DNA of 64,000 nucleotides from Deroplatys truncata (GCA_030765065.1 CM060987.1:76995833-77059832), one strand, 5' to 3'; positions 11,120 through 23,510 are shown, numbered from the stretch's first letter. Numbers and translations: made by a program. The notes: generated by a model not told the origin, from the letters alone.

Positions 11120-11819
11120 CCAAACAACGGGATGAAGGCCAAATTCGGGTCGTGAGCTGCTTTAGTCTGGCCTACCCACAAACTCAAACAGATGTAGAAA
11201 AAAGTCTGATGTGTTGCATTCACATGACTTTCCCTACTCTTGTACAAAATATGCTTACAAACGCTCATTCTCTATATACTTCATGGTAATCGAGATATCA
11301 GATGTTCATCTTATTGCTAATTTTCTTGTAGATGCATGAGGAACTTGGCAGGCTTTAACGGATAGTAAAATCGTTTAAGAGCTGGTTGCTATGTGGAGCA
11401 TTCCATTCAATAACGAATTTTCATTTGAGAAAAAGAGTATAAATATTGGAAAATTCAAACAAATCACAAGGAATTTCGGAAATGGTTCGCTCGGCAAAAA
11501 AAAATGTATATTATATAAATTGTGTGTTTTAACGAGAAATACACTTTTTGTGTACAAACAGTTCATCTGGCTCTTACGGTTTGCCAGTTATGCAAAAGCT
11601 TTTCACAATGAGAACGACTTTTGGGGACATTCCCACAAAATTCAAGATATACATTTTATTTGTCATGAAAATATCTTAAACACATGATATTTTAATCAAA
11701 TCATTAAGAGGCATTTGTGAGAATCAAAATTTCGGCAAATGTTCAATGTAAAGGCTAGTCCGGGGTGGGAGGATTTTCTTGAAAATCTGCGTATCGCATC
11801 TTTGAAACATACTAAACCT
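11120..11819 (-). repeat. Family A element, interior half (interrupted copy)
   Basis: Reverse-oriented family A interior: GTACAAAATATGCTTACAAACGC, ATCGAGATATCAGATG, TTTATTTGTCATGAAAATATC and GGGGTGGGAGGATTTTCTTG. It stops at ACTAAACCT, and the family resumes at 12815 with ACCTATACCTAATTTGGTATTTACCC. The interruption is the LTR-like unit at 11820-12814. Confidence 0.75.
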
Positions 11820-12814
11820 TGCGACTGGTAACTTTTATATTTATTGAGCCCCACGTTTGGGAGCCAATTTGCGGCGGTATTATTTATAATGTTTGTGTAT
11901 TTGTGTTTACTCCACGTGGTGAAGCCATCTTGTGACGTGATTCATTTGTTAGGTTTGTTAGCTCCATCTGGTGTTAGCAATTTGCGGCAGTATTAGTGTT
12001 TGTTTGAAAGAATGCTACTGTTATGTTATTTAATTTTGGTTCTCTGTCCTCCGGGTAGCTATGATCTTTTTGGTCAAGCACTTCTCTTTATACAGGTTGT
12101 GTAAACGGAAAGGAGTCTCTTATCCAAAGATAACACCGATGAAAGAATTTGTTTTACACTTTTATTGTAGAACACATTTACTATCACATTTACACATTGA
12201 TCTTGACACTCGCCAAACTGAAACTGTTATAATAACTTCATTACTGATCACTCTTAATTCGCGTACTTCAACTTTTTGTATAATTAACTTTATAACACTT
12301 GAGATTTTTCATAACTCTGCTACTCGTAACCTATGAATTGATAGCCGACATGTACTTTACTGGACTGAAGGCGACGTGTAACGTACAAATGCTTTCGACG
12401 AACTGACGGGGTCTACCTATAACTTAGCCCTTTTTTATACTCCTACACCCCGATATGCCTAAAGATTATAACTGAGCTGCTATTGGCTAATAAAACGCGC
12501 CAACATTAGCGTCTATTTTTATATCCAATGAAAATTATGAATACATATGCTCTAGGGAAAAATGTTCCAGCAAATTCTAAAGTAAAATGCGCCAATATTA
12601 CGTAACTTCCTCGTCTCTAATAATGGTAAACAGCTCACCCCCTCGCTGCATTATTGCACGCTATTATTGTCAGTTTCAATAAGGCCGTATAAACTTACTT
12701 CTCAACAATAATTACAATCAACAAACATCTCAAATCAATGTTACATAAAAATGCATATTCACACTATAATCATTCTTTACATTTAAATAATTTGTGATAC
12801 AAATTACTGCATCA
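11820..12814 (-). mobile_element. LTR-like insertion (solo LTR or LTR plus PBS)
   Basis: A 995-bp insertion starting TG and ending CA, flanked by a 4-bp target duplication ACCT (11816-11819, 12815-12818) inside a family A copy. On the minus strand it has a TATA box (TATAAAAAA, complement of 12431-12439), an insect-type initiator TCAGTT about 33 bases later (complement of 12401-12406) and an AATAAA signal (complement of 11840-11845). Oddly, a primer-binding-site-like TGGCTCCCAAACGTGGGGC lies inside (complement of about 11848-11866), preceded by a possible LTR end CCGCCGCA. The retained unit may therefore be an LTR plus the first bases of the leader. No gag or pol coding remains. Confidence 0.7.
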
Positions 12815-13034
12815 ACCTATACCTAATTTGGTATTTACCCAGTTTTTCGTTTTTGAGTTACACTGTTCACAGACACGTCCACGAAGACATACACAGGGCC
12901 TTTTCCTAAAAATGTTTTTTGGGGAGGGGATTCAGGGGCCTCAAAGTATGTATTTTCATAGAAATCTCGGAATCTAATTTTTGGATGGAATGTAATACTT
13001 CCGTACTTACTATACGTGGTAGAGAAAGTAAAAA
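12815..13034 (-). repeat. Family A element, terminal inverted end (interrupted copy)
   Basis: Resumes the family A copy broken at 11819. It carries TTTGGTATTTACCCAG, GAGTTACACTGTTCACAGAC, GGATTCAGGGGCCTCAAA and the terminus CTATACGTGGTAGAGAAAGTAAAA. This is the inverted counterpart of the family's left end. Confidence 0.7.
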
Positions 13035-14320
13035 TGAAGCGATGCGCCTGTATTAGATTAATTTATTCGCGAATTTCGAACGATTAAATAAATAATCGCT
13101 CAGCTCTGTAATTAATATAACTGTAATGACCTACTGAAGGACAGGGAAGTTAATTTACTTGATGTTTACAACTGTCTCACGAATGACACATTTCTTCATT
13201 GGAAAGACTTTGCACGAGGAGTAATAGAGTTCGCATGAACATATATCTCTGAAAAGAAATTTTCAAAAATGAAACATGTCTAATCAGTCTATAGGTCTGC
13301 TATGATTGATGAACATTTACAGTGAGTTAGGCAACACACAATTAGAATCACACATGTTTGCAATTACAGCACAGAAACGTCAGCTGCATTCTTCTCATTG
13401 AATACGAATTGATATTAAGGTAAAGATACTTCATGTAATTGGTGTTTATATGTATATATGAACACCTTACGGTTACACGTTGTGTTACGTTGTGTAATGT
13501 AACTATTAGGCTATAAGATGTATACCTATATCTTATGAGTTACATTGTCATGAGACTATCAATGAAATGCTGATTAATTGTGAGATGTTTAACTACATGA
13601 GTTATTAATATGTAAGTGTCATTATTAGTTCAATAAAATAATGTGAGTTGTGCGTCTCAGACATGTGTTTTAAGATGGACTGCGCAAGAAAGGACGTTGG
13701 TAGGGTATTGACATGTGAGCGAAGCTCAGTTAATAAAGGAGCTAAAATTAGCGTCTTTCTTTTCTTTCGTGTACAGCCTTACGAGCATACAGTTTTGTAA
13801 GGTGATAGGCAGCAGTAGCGCCTAAGGCCGCGCTGGGTTATCAGTTACTTAGCGGTAGCCGCAAGGGGTTTTGCCGGTAAGCATTTTAGCGACTCACGGC
13901 AATTACACTTCGAATTTCTTTTATTGCGGAAACAGTCATTTTAAACCGTAAAATTGATACTGCAGAAGTTAGCAGGTATAATAATTCAGTTGTTACAGTT
14001 TCAAGTGCTACTTCATAATCAGTAGGTCAAGTAAATTAACGATGTTGCATCTTGTTCCTATGAAGGTTGAAACATTGTTTGAGTATATAAATATGTATGG
14101 CATTGAATAACTGTTTAAATAAAAATAATTTGTTAGGGCTTGTTTTTTGGAATTTTCGTAATTTTTTAGGGATAGTTCCTTTTTCTTAACAATTTTAGAT
14201 CATTATAAACATTTTTATTGCTTTTCCAGAAGACTGCGGGATTATTTATATGTAATTCGAGATTTTTTATGATAATTCTCAATATTTTTCCTTGTCAGTA
14301 CAATTTCTTGAAATTAAGTA
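13035..14320. other. No gene recognised; possible LTR-like block
   Basis: Mostly AT-rich. Around 13480-13810 an LTR-like combination is visible: a TGTTACGTTGTG start, an AATAAAGG polyadenylation-type signal near 13733 and a following GC-richer stretch. I cannot fix ends or a target duplication, so this stays a suggestion. Confidence 0.25.
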
Positions 14321-14324
14321 GGTC

Positions 14325-14448
14325 TTATGCTAACTCCTAACCCTATTTTTCAAGGAATGCGAACAATGGACTTGCCTACTTCAGTTCAGTTTTTTAGAGC
14401 TTATGCTAGCTCCTACCAACGCGTACTAGGAATAAGGCCGCAACACTG
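14325..14448. mobile_element. hAT-related end fragment
   Basis: Ends in GGCCGCAACACTG, which is the inverted form of the hAT terminus CAGTGTTGCCGCC found at 22099. It also shares CCTATTTTTCAAGGAATG and AATGGACTTGCC with 22140-22180. No transposase coding was seen, and the partner end was not found. It probably belongs to a non-autonomous relative of the hAT element at 22099. Confidence 0.5.
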
Positions 14449-16140
14449 GTAGGAGGCATTATCAAACTCAGCTTAGGTATACTAATCCTAGTGCGTTATT
14501 TTCCATTCCTCGGGGTTCGAATTGCAAAGGTTTAGGGATGGGGGTGAGCTCAAGTTCAAACAAAAAGAGAATTTGCCATGCCATTTAATTTGAACTACGT
14601 TATAATTCCCAGTGCAACGCATACGATGATAGTAAATGCCAGTTTGTTTCTGGGACGTTAAAACTAAAACACACCTAGAGAAAACGCGCTTGTTTCTGTG
14701 TTTATTTTTCGATCGAAACTGTTAAAAACGTTCCCTTTATAACAACAACAACAATAACAAAGGTTGACTTACACAGAAATATAGTAGTAAGGAAAACATC
14801 ATGTAATTTACTAAGCATTATTTATAGAAATTTTAAATAGCAATACATGGAAAGTGTTCCAATTAAATTATTTTAAAATAAATGACATATAGGTTTTTTT
14901 AATGTGGCCCCTTACAGCCTCACTTTGGGGAAATCCTAAAATGCTACATGGCTTTTTCTCTATATAAGGGGAAAAGTATGTTAATGGATGAAACTCCATG
15001 GCAAATGATACAGGAAACATTTTAAAAAAGGAATGTTTGGCTTCACATAAAATCAGTTATTTATCCAAAATTTATCAGACACGTTTTTTTATAGCTTTAT
15101 TACATTTCATAATCACCTTCATAGCAAAGACATGTATAGGTTAGAAAAAGCACAACTTGAGCAACTGTTGCAACCAGAGATACATTTCCAATATTAAGAA
15201 AATATAAAGGATGATAAGAGGAAAGGGACCGTGGCGTTATTATAAAATTAGGCATATTTCAATTACTGTGATAGTAAAATTTTATTTATTTGAAAAAATA
15301 CAACATCTACCTACATTTGTGGACTGCCATAGTCGACAAACTATGATACTCTATAGAGATGAATTTGTTTCTAAACAAAACTAAGAAATGAGGTGATATA
15401 TTAAAATCATATGAGAAAGAAAACCCTGGGTTGTATGAAAATTTAAAATGATAAGAATTTCTTTTAGTTTTTAGAAGAGAATGGCTGGATATAAACTTTT
15501 TATCTAATGGTTACAACTTACCAATCATTCATTTATTTATTAATCTGGCTCATAAATTAGCTTGTCTAGTGACACAGAAGAAACAAGTACATTTAAAGAT
15601 TTTAAATAATAAAGTTATAAGTGAGTATTACAAAAAATACATTTTAACATAAATTATAACGTTACAAAAAATTAAACTATGAGAAAAAACTGTAACAATG
15701 ATCACAAAAACATGCAAGAACAATAAAGCTTACAACAATAAAAACGAGTCATTTGTAAAAATTAACCGCTTTCTAAATGATAACACATTTTACATGCTGT
15801 TTAAACTATACACATGATTCTGAAAAATAACGAAAGAATATTTTATAATGTTCTGTGTAATTTCATCCTCAATAATTTTATTAATTTTATATTTCCCCCT
15901 CTCATTTCACAAATATATTTGTGATTGTTCCTCTGGATCCAAAAAATAGGCCTACTACTGTTATTTTTTTGAAGTTGTTATTTTTTTTGTTACTTCAAAA
16001 ACTTGATTTACTTATAAGAAACACAAGGGATAAAATACCAACTACTCTTAAGGCTTTTCAGTTAGTTAATGAATATAAAGAAACCATCTATCGATTTCCA
16101 ATCTATCCTTATTTCTCATATTCTTATGAGACACTCATAC
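14449..16140. other. No feature recognised
   Basis: Strongly AT-rich sequence with many stops in every frame. Possibly old LINE or other repeat sequence, but no diagnostic motif was found. The open frame at 15921-16205 shows no known domain. Confidence 0.4.
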
Positions 16141-16144
16141 CGAA

Positions 16145-16335
16145 ACAGAGGTGGACACTTCACTCATCCAGTACAGCAAGAGTGGCGAAACTCTTTCTTC
16201 CGTGAGTCACCAAATATGCAACACGCACTGCATCACTCAACAGCATGTGAAGAACAAAGGGACAGTGGCAGAGAGAGAACGCGCCTATACGTCAAAATGA
16301 CTCGCGAGTCCCGTTTTCGTCACCTCTGCAGTACA
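16145..16335 (+). repeat. Dispersed repeat shared with 49445-49565
   Basis: Shares GAGTCACCAAATATGCAACACGCACTGCAT and the ending CGAGTCCCGTTTTCG(T/C)CACCTC(T/C)GCA with 49445-49565. The family is unknown. The 90-codon open frame over it is not supported as a gene. Confidence 0.6.
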
Positions 16336-16439
16336 GTATGATAATACTGATATAAATAAGGAATTATTAGATGCATTTCATGTTAACACAATATGCAATT
16401 TGACTCAGTAATACAAAACGGATGGTTTAAAACGCTTAG

Positions 16440-17165
16440 AAGCTAATTCACTACGTGCTGCCTTCTATATTGAAAACCTTTAAGCTACTTTCTTCTACAT
16501 CTATATTTAATGCTGAAATATTTGCTATTAAACAAGCTATTCTTTATGCAATTCAGAATTTCCTAAAAAATTTAGTAATTAACAGATTGTCTCACTTCTA
16601 GAATCACTAAAATCAGTTTATTACTATTTCAGTTATAACTGACACTTACTGAATTTAAAGTACTTAATATTAACAAAAACATAACATCTGTAAAATTCTT
16701 TTGGATTCCTGTACGTAAGAACATTAAAGGCAATGAAATGGTAGATAAATTAGCAAAATTAGGCAGAGAAAAAGGAGAATTCTTTGACTAGTTTGCCAAA
16801 TGCTTATATTTTAAGACATTGAAAAAATTAGTAATTGATAAATGGCAAGAAAATGGGATAAAGTAAATGCTAGGATATTCAGAAAATTGTACTGAATATT
16901 CCTGGTTATATCATGCTAATCTTACTTAAAGGGTAACAGTTATTGTTCTTAAAATCAGAGCAGGGTAAATATTCACACTTGAACATTTACCCAGATTTAA
17001 AGTTAAAGAAGATTCCTACTGAAATTGTGGAGAACAGTAAATCATTCGGTTTTTGACTGTCCTTACAAACAATTTTGAAGCCCCGAGAAGTATGCAATCT
17101 TTTTAAGCAAACATCTCCAAAGATTTGTAATTTATTGTTTAGATTCTTTCAAAATGTAAAATGAA
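16440..17165 (+). pseudogene. LINE remnant with RNase H region
   Basis: Broken frames translate to SIFNAEIFAIKQAI and then FWIPVRKNIKGNEMVDKLAKL. The second matches the conserved WIP-H-GI-GNE-AD-LAK segment of the RNase H domain in jockey/I-type LINE polyproteins, with the catalytic-region histidine replaced (VRKNI). A trailing NCGEQ...RF stretch resembles the C-terminal zinc-knuckle region (CGEQETLNHLL-type). Stops interrupt every frame, so it is inactive. The 5' part of the LINE is not recognisable upstream. Confidence 0.6.
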
Positions 17166-17285
17166 AACTGAATGTAATATATTTAATTAGTGCTAAGAAA
17201 TGTATACTATATGGGGTTGCCTACTGAAAATTTGCCCCTGGCCACTCATTCAATAGACATTGCTCCACATACAAAAATTATAATA

Positions 17286-18578
17286 CGAGGGGCACTATTT
17301 ATATTTTGAGCCTTGACAACCCTGAATGTTGTAGGTGCCATCTGACGCTTCCAATGGAAAGTTTGACATTTTTGACCATTATATACTTCAAACCTTTTGT
17401 CAATAGAGGTCATTTGCTTTGTTTACACTAACTTGAAAATTGTGTGTCAACAAAAACATGGAATTACCTGGTGAAAATTTTCGTGCAATGATTTATTACG
17501 ACTTTCGTCGTGGATTATCAAGACAAGAGGGTATCGATCAACTAACTTCCACATTTGGCGACGAAGCTCCATCCTTTGCCACTGTGAAACGCTGGTATAA
17601 CGAATTTAATCATGGCCGCCGTTCGCTCAATGGTGAAGTTCGTGAAGGTCGTCCAAAATCAGTTGTTGTGCCAGAAAACATTGATGCTTAGTAAAAACTA
17701 ATAATGAGAGATCGTCATGCGACATATTGTGAGATTGAGGCAACCTTAGGCATTAGTTCCACCAGCGTATTTAAAATATTGCATGATTATTTAGCCGTGA
17801 GAAAGGTTTGTTCTCGTTGAATCCCACATAATTTGACGCAATCTCAAAAAGATGCTCGTGTCGATTGGTGTACAAAAATGCTCAAGAAATACAATGGCGG
17901 TGCCTCAAAAGACGTATATAAGATTGTAACAGGTGACGAATCATGGCTCTATGCGTATGAGCGGGAACGCAAACAGAAGTCGACTGTATGGGTGTTTCAA
18001 GATGAACCAAATCCAACAATAGTTGTTCGCACTCGAAGCACTTCGAAACAAATGGTCGCCTGCTTTTTCCAGCAAAACTGGCCATGTGGCAACAGTGCCT
18101 TTAGAGGAACGTAAAACGGTCAATGCTGAATGGTACACAACCATTTTTTCCCAGAAGTCTTCGGTGAAGTAAGGAAAACCAACAAGAACCGTAGATTCGT
18201 TCTTCATCAAGACAATGTGAGCGTACACACATCTCGTCTAACAACAGAGTATTTGAAGGCTCAAAAAATCGAATTTATGGGTCATCCGCTATACAGTCCT
18301 GATTTGGCACCGAATGACTTCTTTTTGTTCCGAACATTAAGAATAAATTGGGTGGACAACGATTTTCGTTGGCAGAAGAAGCCAACTTAAAAGCCTTCAA
18401 AAACCATGTTTTGGAGGTGTCTCAAGAAGACTGGAATAAATGCTTTGACAAATGGTTCAAACGGATGCAAAAGTGTATTGATCATAAAGGAGTATATTTT
18501 GAAAAACAATAAAGCAGTTTACAATCGGAATTTACTTTGTTTTAATTATTAGGCTCAAAATATAAATAGTGCCTCTCG
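17286..18578 (+). mobile_element. mariner element with near-perfect 28-bp ends
   Basis: The termini are 28-bp inverted repeats with one visible mismatch (CGAGGGGCACTATTTAT... and CGAGAGGCACTATTTAT...), flanked by TA (17284-17285 and 18579-18580). The total of 1293 bp is the normal mariner size. A single transposase reading frame occupies the interior in the plus orientation, broken by substitutions and frameshifts. The well-preserved ends with a broken transposase suggest a moderately old copy. Confidence 0.9.
17458..18511 (+). pseudogene. mariner transposase (DD34D), broken
   Basis: The transposase cuts and pastes its own element in the nucleus. The start at 17458 (MELPGENFRAM...) matches the usual mariner N-terminus, and the helix-turn-helix region follows (SFATVKRWYNEF, GRPKS). 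Catalytic motifs remain readable across frames: GDESWLYAY for the first Asp, HQDNVSVHTS for the second and SPDLAPNDFF for the third. There are 34 residues between the second and third Asp, as in the mariner DD34D group. The C-terminus WNKCFDKWFKRMQKCID is present in another frame. A stop follows codon 77, another lies near 17818, and frameshifts occur near 18070 and 18340, so it cannot be active. Confidence 0.9.
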
Positions 18579-18599
18579 TACTATTACATAGATATCAAT

Positions 18600-19820
18600 T
18601 TTCTTCTTCTCTCTTCGCTCTCCATTGGCACTTTTTTCACTCTAAATAAATACTGTCCCATACTCCTGCTCTCCTTTATAAATATTTTCTTTAATATTGT
18701 TATTTTTTTTTAAATTGAAATTTAATGAGTTTATTTCTCCAGTTTTCACTTTCCTTATAAACAAGCACTATATGTTCCAAGTCTTCTTTCCCTCCATATT
18801 CCCCTGGTGTAAAGCCTTCTCTTTCACCTTTTAACTTCCACACACCTACTCTTGCTCATGCTATACCCTCTCTTTTCTCCTCATTACCTTTCTGAATATA
18901 ATTTTCCCTTTCCCATACCCATTTCATCCTGGCATAAAATTCCAGCGGCCTTCCAGCTAAATATTAAATAATTTTTGTATTTCTATATCTTTGAAACATT
19001 TTCTTGCCTCTTTTCAATATCCTCTAACTTTTGTTTGTCTTTTCCTTCATATATACCCCAATTCATTACTGAATAAAATATTTCATAGACTACTCAGCCA
19101 CCCCTTAGACATGATTCTTGATATATTAAACATTCCTTAACTAGACTGTCATTATTTAGGTTTAAAATACTGTATCAATATTTTAAAATCCTCTGCATAA
19201 TAAAACCTTTTTATTTATATTTCAGCAACTTCTTTTACAGCTGCAATTGGTAAGCCAAAGATTTATATATCTACAATTTCCCATTAATTTTCTACAACCT
19301 AAATTTCAATACTAAAATCATTCATGCTTCGATTAATGTATTTTGTTTTATTTTGAAATCTTCCTACACAAATGTAGGCTGCTAAAGACAAAGAATACCA
19401 ATTCAACATAATTATATAAAACAATAACAGAAACTAAAACAAATTAAAATGTTAAAAAATATTTTAAAATTAAAAAGCAAAATTCAAAAATTGAAATATA
19501 GAATTATTTCTAGCCATTTAAATTTCAATTGTGGTATTTTAAAAAGACATCCTTTTATGATTGACATAGCTGCTTTCCCTTTCGCAAGTGGCAATCCTTT
19601 TTGCTTTTTACACATTTCCCCCCTTCCATCCATTTTTATACCTAAATACATGCACCCATGTACCACCATATTCTCTGTATTTCATTTCTTCCATTTCTCA
19701 CATTTACTCAAATTTCTTACCTTTCTTACATATTACAATTTGTATTTTGTCTTGGTGCACCTTTAGACGCCATTCTGAAGAATAATTATAATTTTCCTGC
19801 AAAGATGATTTTAGGCCAAT
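18600..19820 (-). pseudogene. R1-like LINE remnant
   Basis: Minus-strand translation in shifting frames resembles the post-palm part of R1/ant-type LINE polyproteins. A WRLKVHQDKIQIVICKKG stretch (normally 'WGLKVN-KTK-MVFRKGG') precedes a KGLPLAKGKAAM segment. Further on come KEARKCFKDIEIQK and LEGRWNF, then Lys/Glu-rich text. Stops are frequent. The plus strand appears as a C/T-rich belt for this reason. The assignment rests on weak motif similarity. Confidence 0.45.
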
Positions 19821-19829
19821 TACTGCACT

Positions 19830-20330
19830 AGAACCAACGTCCATATGATCTAAAATAATAGACCTGGGATCTGCATATTGCTTATAACTGGCATAACATT
19901 GTTGTTTTTCTTTATATTATGCAATTTATCATCAACATATAATTAAACAGACATAGATTTAACCTACACCTTTTCCTTAACAGCTTTTTCTGACTTACTT
20001 CTCTAGTTATTGACACTTCCTCAAATCTTATAATTGTATATATATATATATATATTACTATAGTATTAAATTTTATATATTATATAATAATAATGATTAT
20101 ATATTATTTTGACAACATGAAACCTGTTTTCAGCTCAGAGCAGTGTATATGGGTGTAAACAATTAAGGACATTTAAGAAAAATTAAGAATTAAGAAATTA
20201 AGACATTTAAGAAAATCTGTAAATGGTTTGATTGTCTAACTTACATTCATTAACATCTCTTGGTCATTAGTATCCCAGTTTACTTAGGGCGTTCAGTAAA
20301 CTTTTGCTCAGAGGGTTGTTTTAGGTTTAA
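19830..20330. other. AT-rich sequence with (TA)n
   Basis: No gene was seen. A (TA)n run sits at about 20036-20055, followed by TATAT-rich degenerate sequence to 20100. Confidence 0.6.
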
Positions 20331-20334
20331 GGTT

Positions 20335-20470
20335 TTTATAGTGCTTTAAATGTACAATATGGGACCCACGGCTTTACTTCCCTTCCAAAAGGTTCAAAGC
20401 AAGCCAATTTGCTCAGAGCAACGGAATTATTTAAGGGATAAGCAAGCATGAGCTTCACACATTTATATCC
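20335..20470 (-). repeat. SINE-like repeat, second copy
   Basis: GTGCTTTAAATGTACAATATGGGACCCACGGCTTTACTTCCCTTCC aligns, diverged, with 10367-10410. The tRNA-like end is not preserved here. Confidence 0.45.
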
Positions 20471-20474
20471 ATAT

Positions 20475-22090
20475 CACATTTATTTCATTAGCAATATAAT
20501 GCTTAAATATCAACCCTGCTTGCCGTCATTGTATCATTTTTATTCTATTGATACTCTTACAAAATGAATTGATAGGCTTAATATGTACCCATTAATTTGT
20601 CATATCATTTGTAAACACAGAGAGAATGCGTCAGTGCTTTAATTTGTCATTGTACACTTTCTTCTCAGAATATTCAATATGTTAACCGCAAATAATCATT
20701 CAACCTTACCATGCATGGGTGGCAAATAAGGCCAACACACTATAGGCTATAGCAAGCTAACCTGTACGTTAGGTTATGGTGTGTGATCAGTGTTGCTGTA
20801 ATTATAACAGTACTGTATGTATAATGCTACAGCGTGCATATGAAACGTTTTCCTTCTCAATTTTCTTCCATATAAGACACCTACTTCTGCACTTTCATTT
20901 TAAAATGTTCTACATATATGTTTAACTGCAAGTTGTTACTTAATTTCATTATCCATGTTATCCACAGGCGAACACACATATATCAAGTGCAGTGAAGGAG
21001 TAATAGACCTTATGGTTTTTAGGTTAGGTTTGGGTTATGCATATATGAATCAATATTACTGTAATTTGCTGTTTTATTTACTGCACTGAGGTTCTAGTGT
21101 GCTTTATATTATGGTTGTGCATATAAACTTTTATCTTTTCATCTTTTTTCATTGAAAACAACAGTTAAACCAAATTGTGTGGTGTTCTTTAACCTAGGGT
21201 CTTAGACATAAAACATTGCAGATTATGGTGATAAGTAAGACGTTTGTGTTATTATAGCAGTTCATACTCCATCATGCTCCTTAATGGGAAAAGATAGTTA
21301 TCCCTACCAGCTATTTAAATATGCTCTGGTTAATGGTATTACTTGTAAATTTACATGCTATGTACCTAGCTATGTTTCTTTATGTATGGTAAGATTGTAT
21401 GATAATGATGGATATGAGGAATAGCTATGCATTGTTACTTCATTCCAATTCCTCATTTATTACTTAATAATAGTGTTTTTACTAAATGATAGTTATTAAA
21501 GTACCTGGAGAATGATAAAAAGAAACCTACCTTTATTTGGTGGGGCTGTAAGTTATTTTCCAGTCTTACTTCGTATTATGATACACTTCTTTCTATATTA
21601 TGGGGTTGAAAAAGCTTTTCACATGCCTATAAAAGCAAACATTCGTTTCAATAAATTAAATGAGAAAAAATGTAACATTCTACTATACGTGTGCACATAT
21701 AGGTTAGGTATATTAAACATACTACAAAAACTACTAAATACAATCTCACACGGTATCAATAAAAACAAAAACAGCCATTATCTAGATATATAATTGTTTT
21801 ATGTAAAGCCTACCACAGTGTATTCTGTAGGAATTAAATTATCCTGGTGAACAGGTTGCATCCATTTCCTTAAGTGTTCGCCTAATGGAAACTTAAACAC
21901 GCTTACTTTCGCCCCCAAAGAATAATTCGCTTTACACTCGGGCATACAGCTTTTGCGTGGCATTTTACACTTTGGCACCAATTATGCTCTGCAGCAACAA
22001 CAACAACAAAACCACACACACACATTAAAGATACGCCAAATGTTTTAGCAGCACACATCGAAAGAATCCTGACTGTAATTCAGTGGCCAA
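20475..22090. other. No gene recognised; internal duplication
   Basis: Two diverged copies of a roughly 110-bp stretch, near 20760-20870 and 21015-21130, share GGTTATG...T(G/A)TTGCTGTAAT-type and GTGCATAT(G/A)(A/T)A landmarks. No coding motif was found. The 93-codon open frame at 21512-21793 is unrecognised. Confidence 0.35.
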
Positions 22091-22098
22091 GCACATTT

Positions 22099-23510
22099 CA
22101 GTGTTGCCGCCTTACTCCTAGGTAGCATTACTCCTAATCCTATTTTTCAAGGAATGTGCATAATGGACTTGCCCACACTCCCAGGGAAATTCCCATCTCA
22201 GGTAAACTGGCATTGTTGTGATGTTAAATGAGGTAGTCCAATTGTTCCTAGCCATAAGAGAAAAAATGCCTAAAGTAAAGGGAAGTAATACTGTTAGATT
22301 AAAAGCATTGTTTCAAAATATGGAGAAAATATTTTTTTCTACGGACGGTCATATATTTTTCTGCAAGATCTGTTACGTGAGAGTGGCTGCTGAAAAAAAG
22401 TTTACGGTAGAACAACACATGTCACGAGAGAAGCATAAAAGTGGTCTGCAGCGGCTTGAAAATAAATCTAATATAAACTCACAGCTGATGCTTCTGGGGG
22501 AAACTCGTTCAACATTTTCGTCCTTTTCTGAGACGTTGTGCGAAGCATTTTTATCCGCCGATATTCCACAGGCTGAATCATCCAAATTGAGCACTTTCTT
22601 AGAAGAGAAGACCGAAACATTAATTCCAGATACCAGAACATAGCAAAGAACCTACTTTGGTCGGTGCTACGACAAAACTTTGCAACAAATAAGAGAAAGG
22701 GTTAGAGAAAAAATATATTCTTATCCATCAACGAGACAACATACTCTGTAGACGGCTATGTAGCGAATGTTGTTATTGGAGTTCCAAAAGCCCACAGCCC
22801 TGGAGAACAATTCTTAGTATTTGAGCATGCTTTGAGAATACTTTGGCCCGACGGGATTCGAAATTGCTTCTTATAACAGACGCAGCACCCTAACATGATG
22901 AAAGCCACTGGTTCTTTAAATGTACTCTTCCAAAGATGGTGCATGTGTCATGTTTAATGCATGCATTCGGGTCACGGAAGAAGTACGTGCGTATATTTCT
23001 GAAGTGGGTAAATTAATTGGATGCGTGAAGAAAGTATTCTTGAAGGCCCCTCTAGAGTTGTAGCATTTAAAATAGAAGTTCCAGAAATTCACATGCCCTT
23101 TTCACCTGTTTTGACCAGATGGAGAACATGGTTCGATGTTTGTAGTTACTATTGCAAGAATTTCGACGTTTGTGAAGAAAGTGATGGATTCCTTCGATAA
23201 TAATGAGTCTGTGTCAACAGAAACAGCACAAGAAAGTGGGCTGATAAAGAAATTGCAGGTAAACTTTCTTACATAGACACAAATTTTGGATTCTTTCATG
23301 AGCCATAACTTCTCTGAAAAATCCCAAGTGACATTAGTGGAACAGCTACAAATAGTGAATAAAGTCGTGGTAAAGTGGGTGATGCAGTGTCAAAGAAAAT
23401 GAAGAAGGTGATAGACAAGAACATTGTATTCAATTGGTAGAGCTCTGTCTGGCGAACATTGTTTCTTGCTGACTGTGAGTTAAACCCAGGGGACATTGTT
23501 TGCTTTTAGT
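22099..23510 (+). mobile_element. hAT element, decayed, right end not found
   Basis: The left terminus CAGTGTTGCCGCCTTACTCC fits a hAT-type inverted end and is echoed in inverted form at 14427-14448. The eight bases before it (GCACATTT) would be the target duplication. The interior encodes a hAT-like protein, broken after the first exon-sized frame. No matching right terminus was seen downstream, so the 3' end is probably deleted or too diverged. Confidence 0.6.
22218..23500 (+). pseudogene. hAT transposase with CGGBP1-like zinc finger
   Basis: The first open frame (22218-22643, 141 codons, with an alternative Met at 22266) has a BED-like zinc finger, with C49, C52, H67 and H73 in FCKIC...EQHMSREKH. 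LCEAFLSADIP and FLEEKTETLIPD follow, as in CGGBP1-related hAT proteins. Broken frames continue with SINETTYSVDGYVANVVIGV, LWPDGI and CFL...TQHPNMMKA. Then come LTRWRTWFDVCSYYCKNF and KKMKKVIDKNIVFNW, the expected order of the catalytic half. Stops and frameshifts follow codon 141, so it is not functional as a transposase. The intact zinc-finger frame may be chance survival. Confidence 0.7.
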
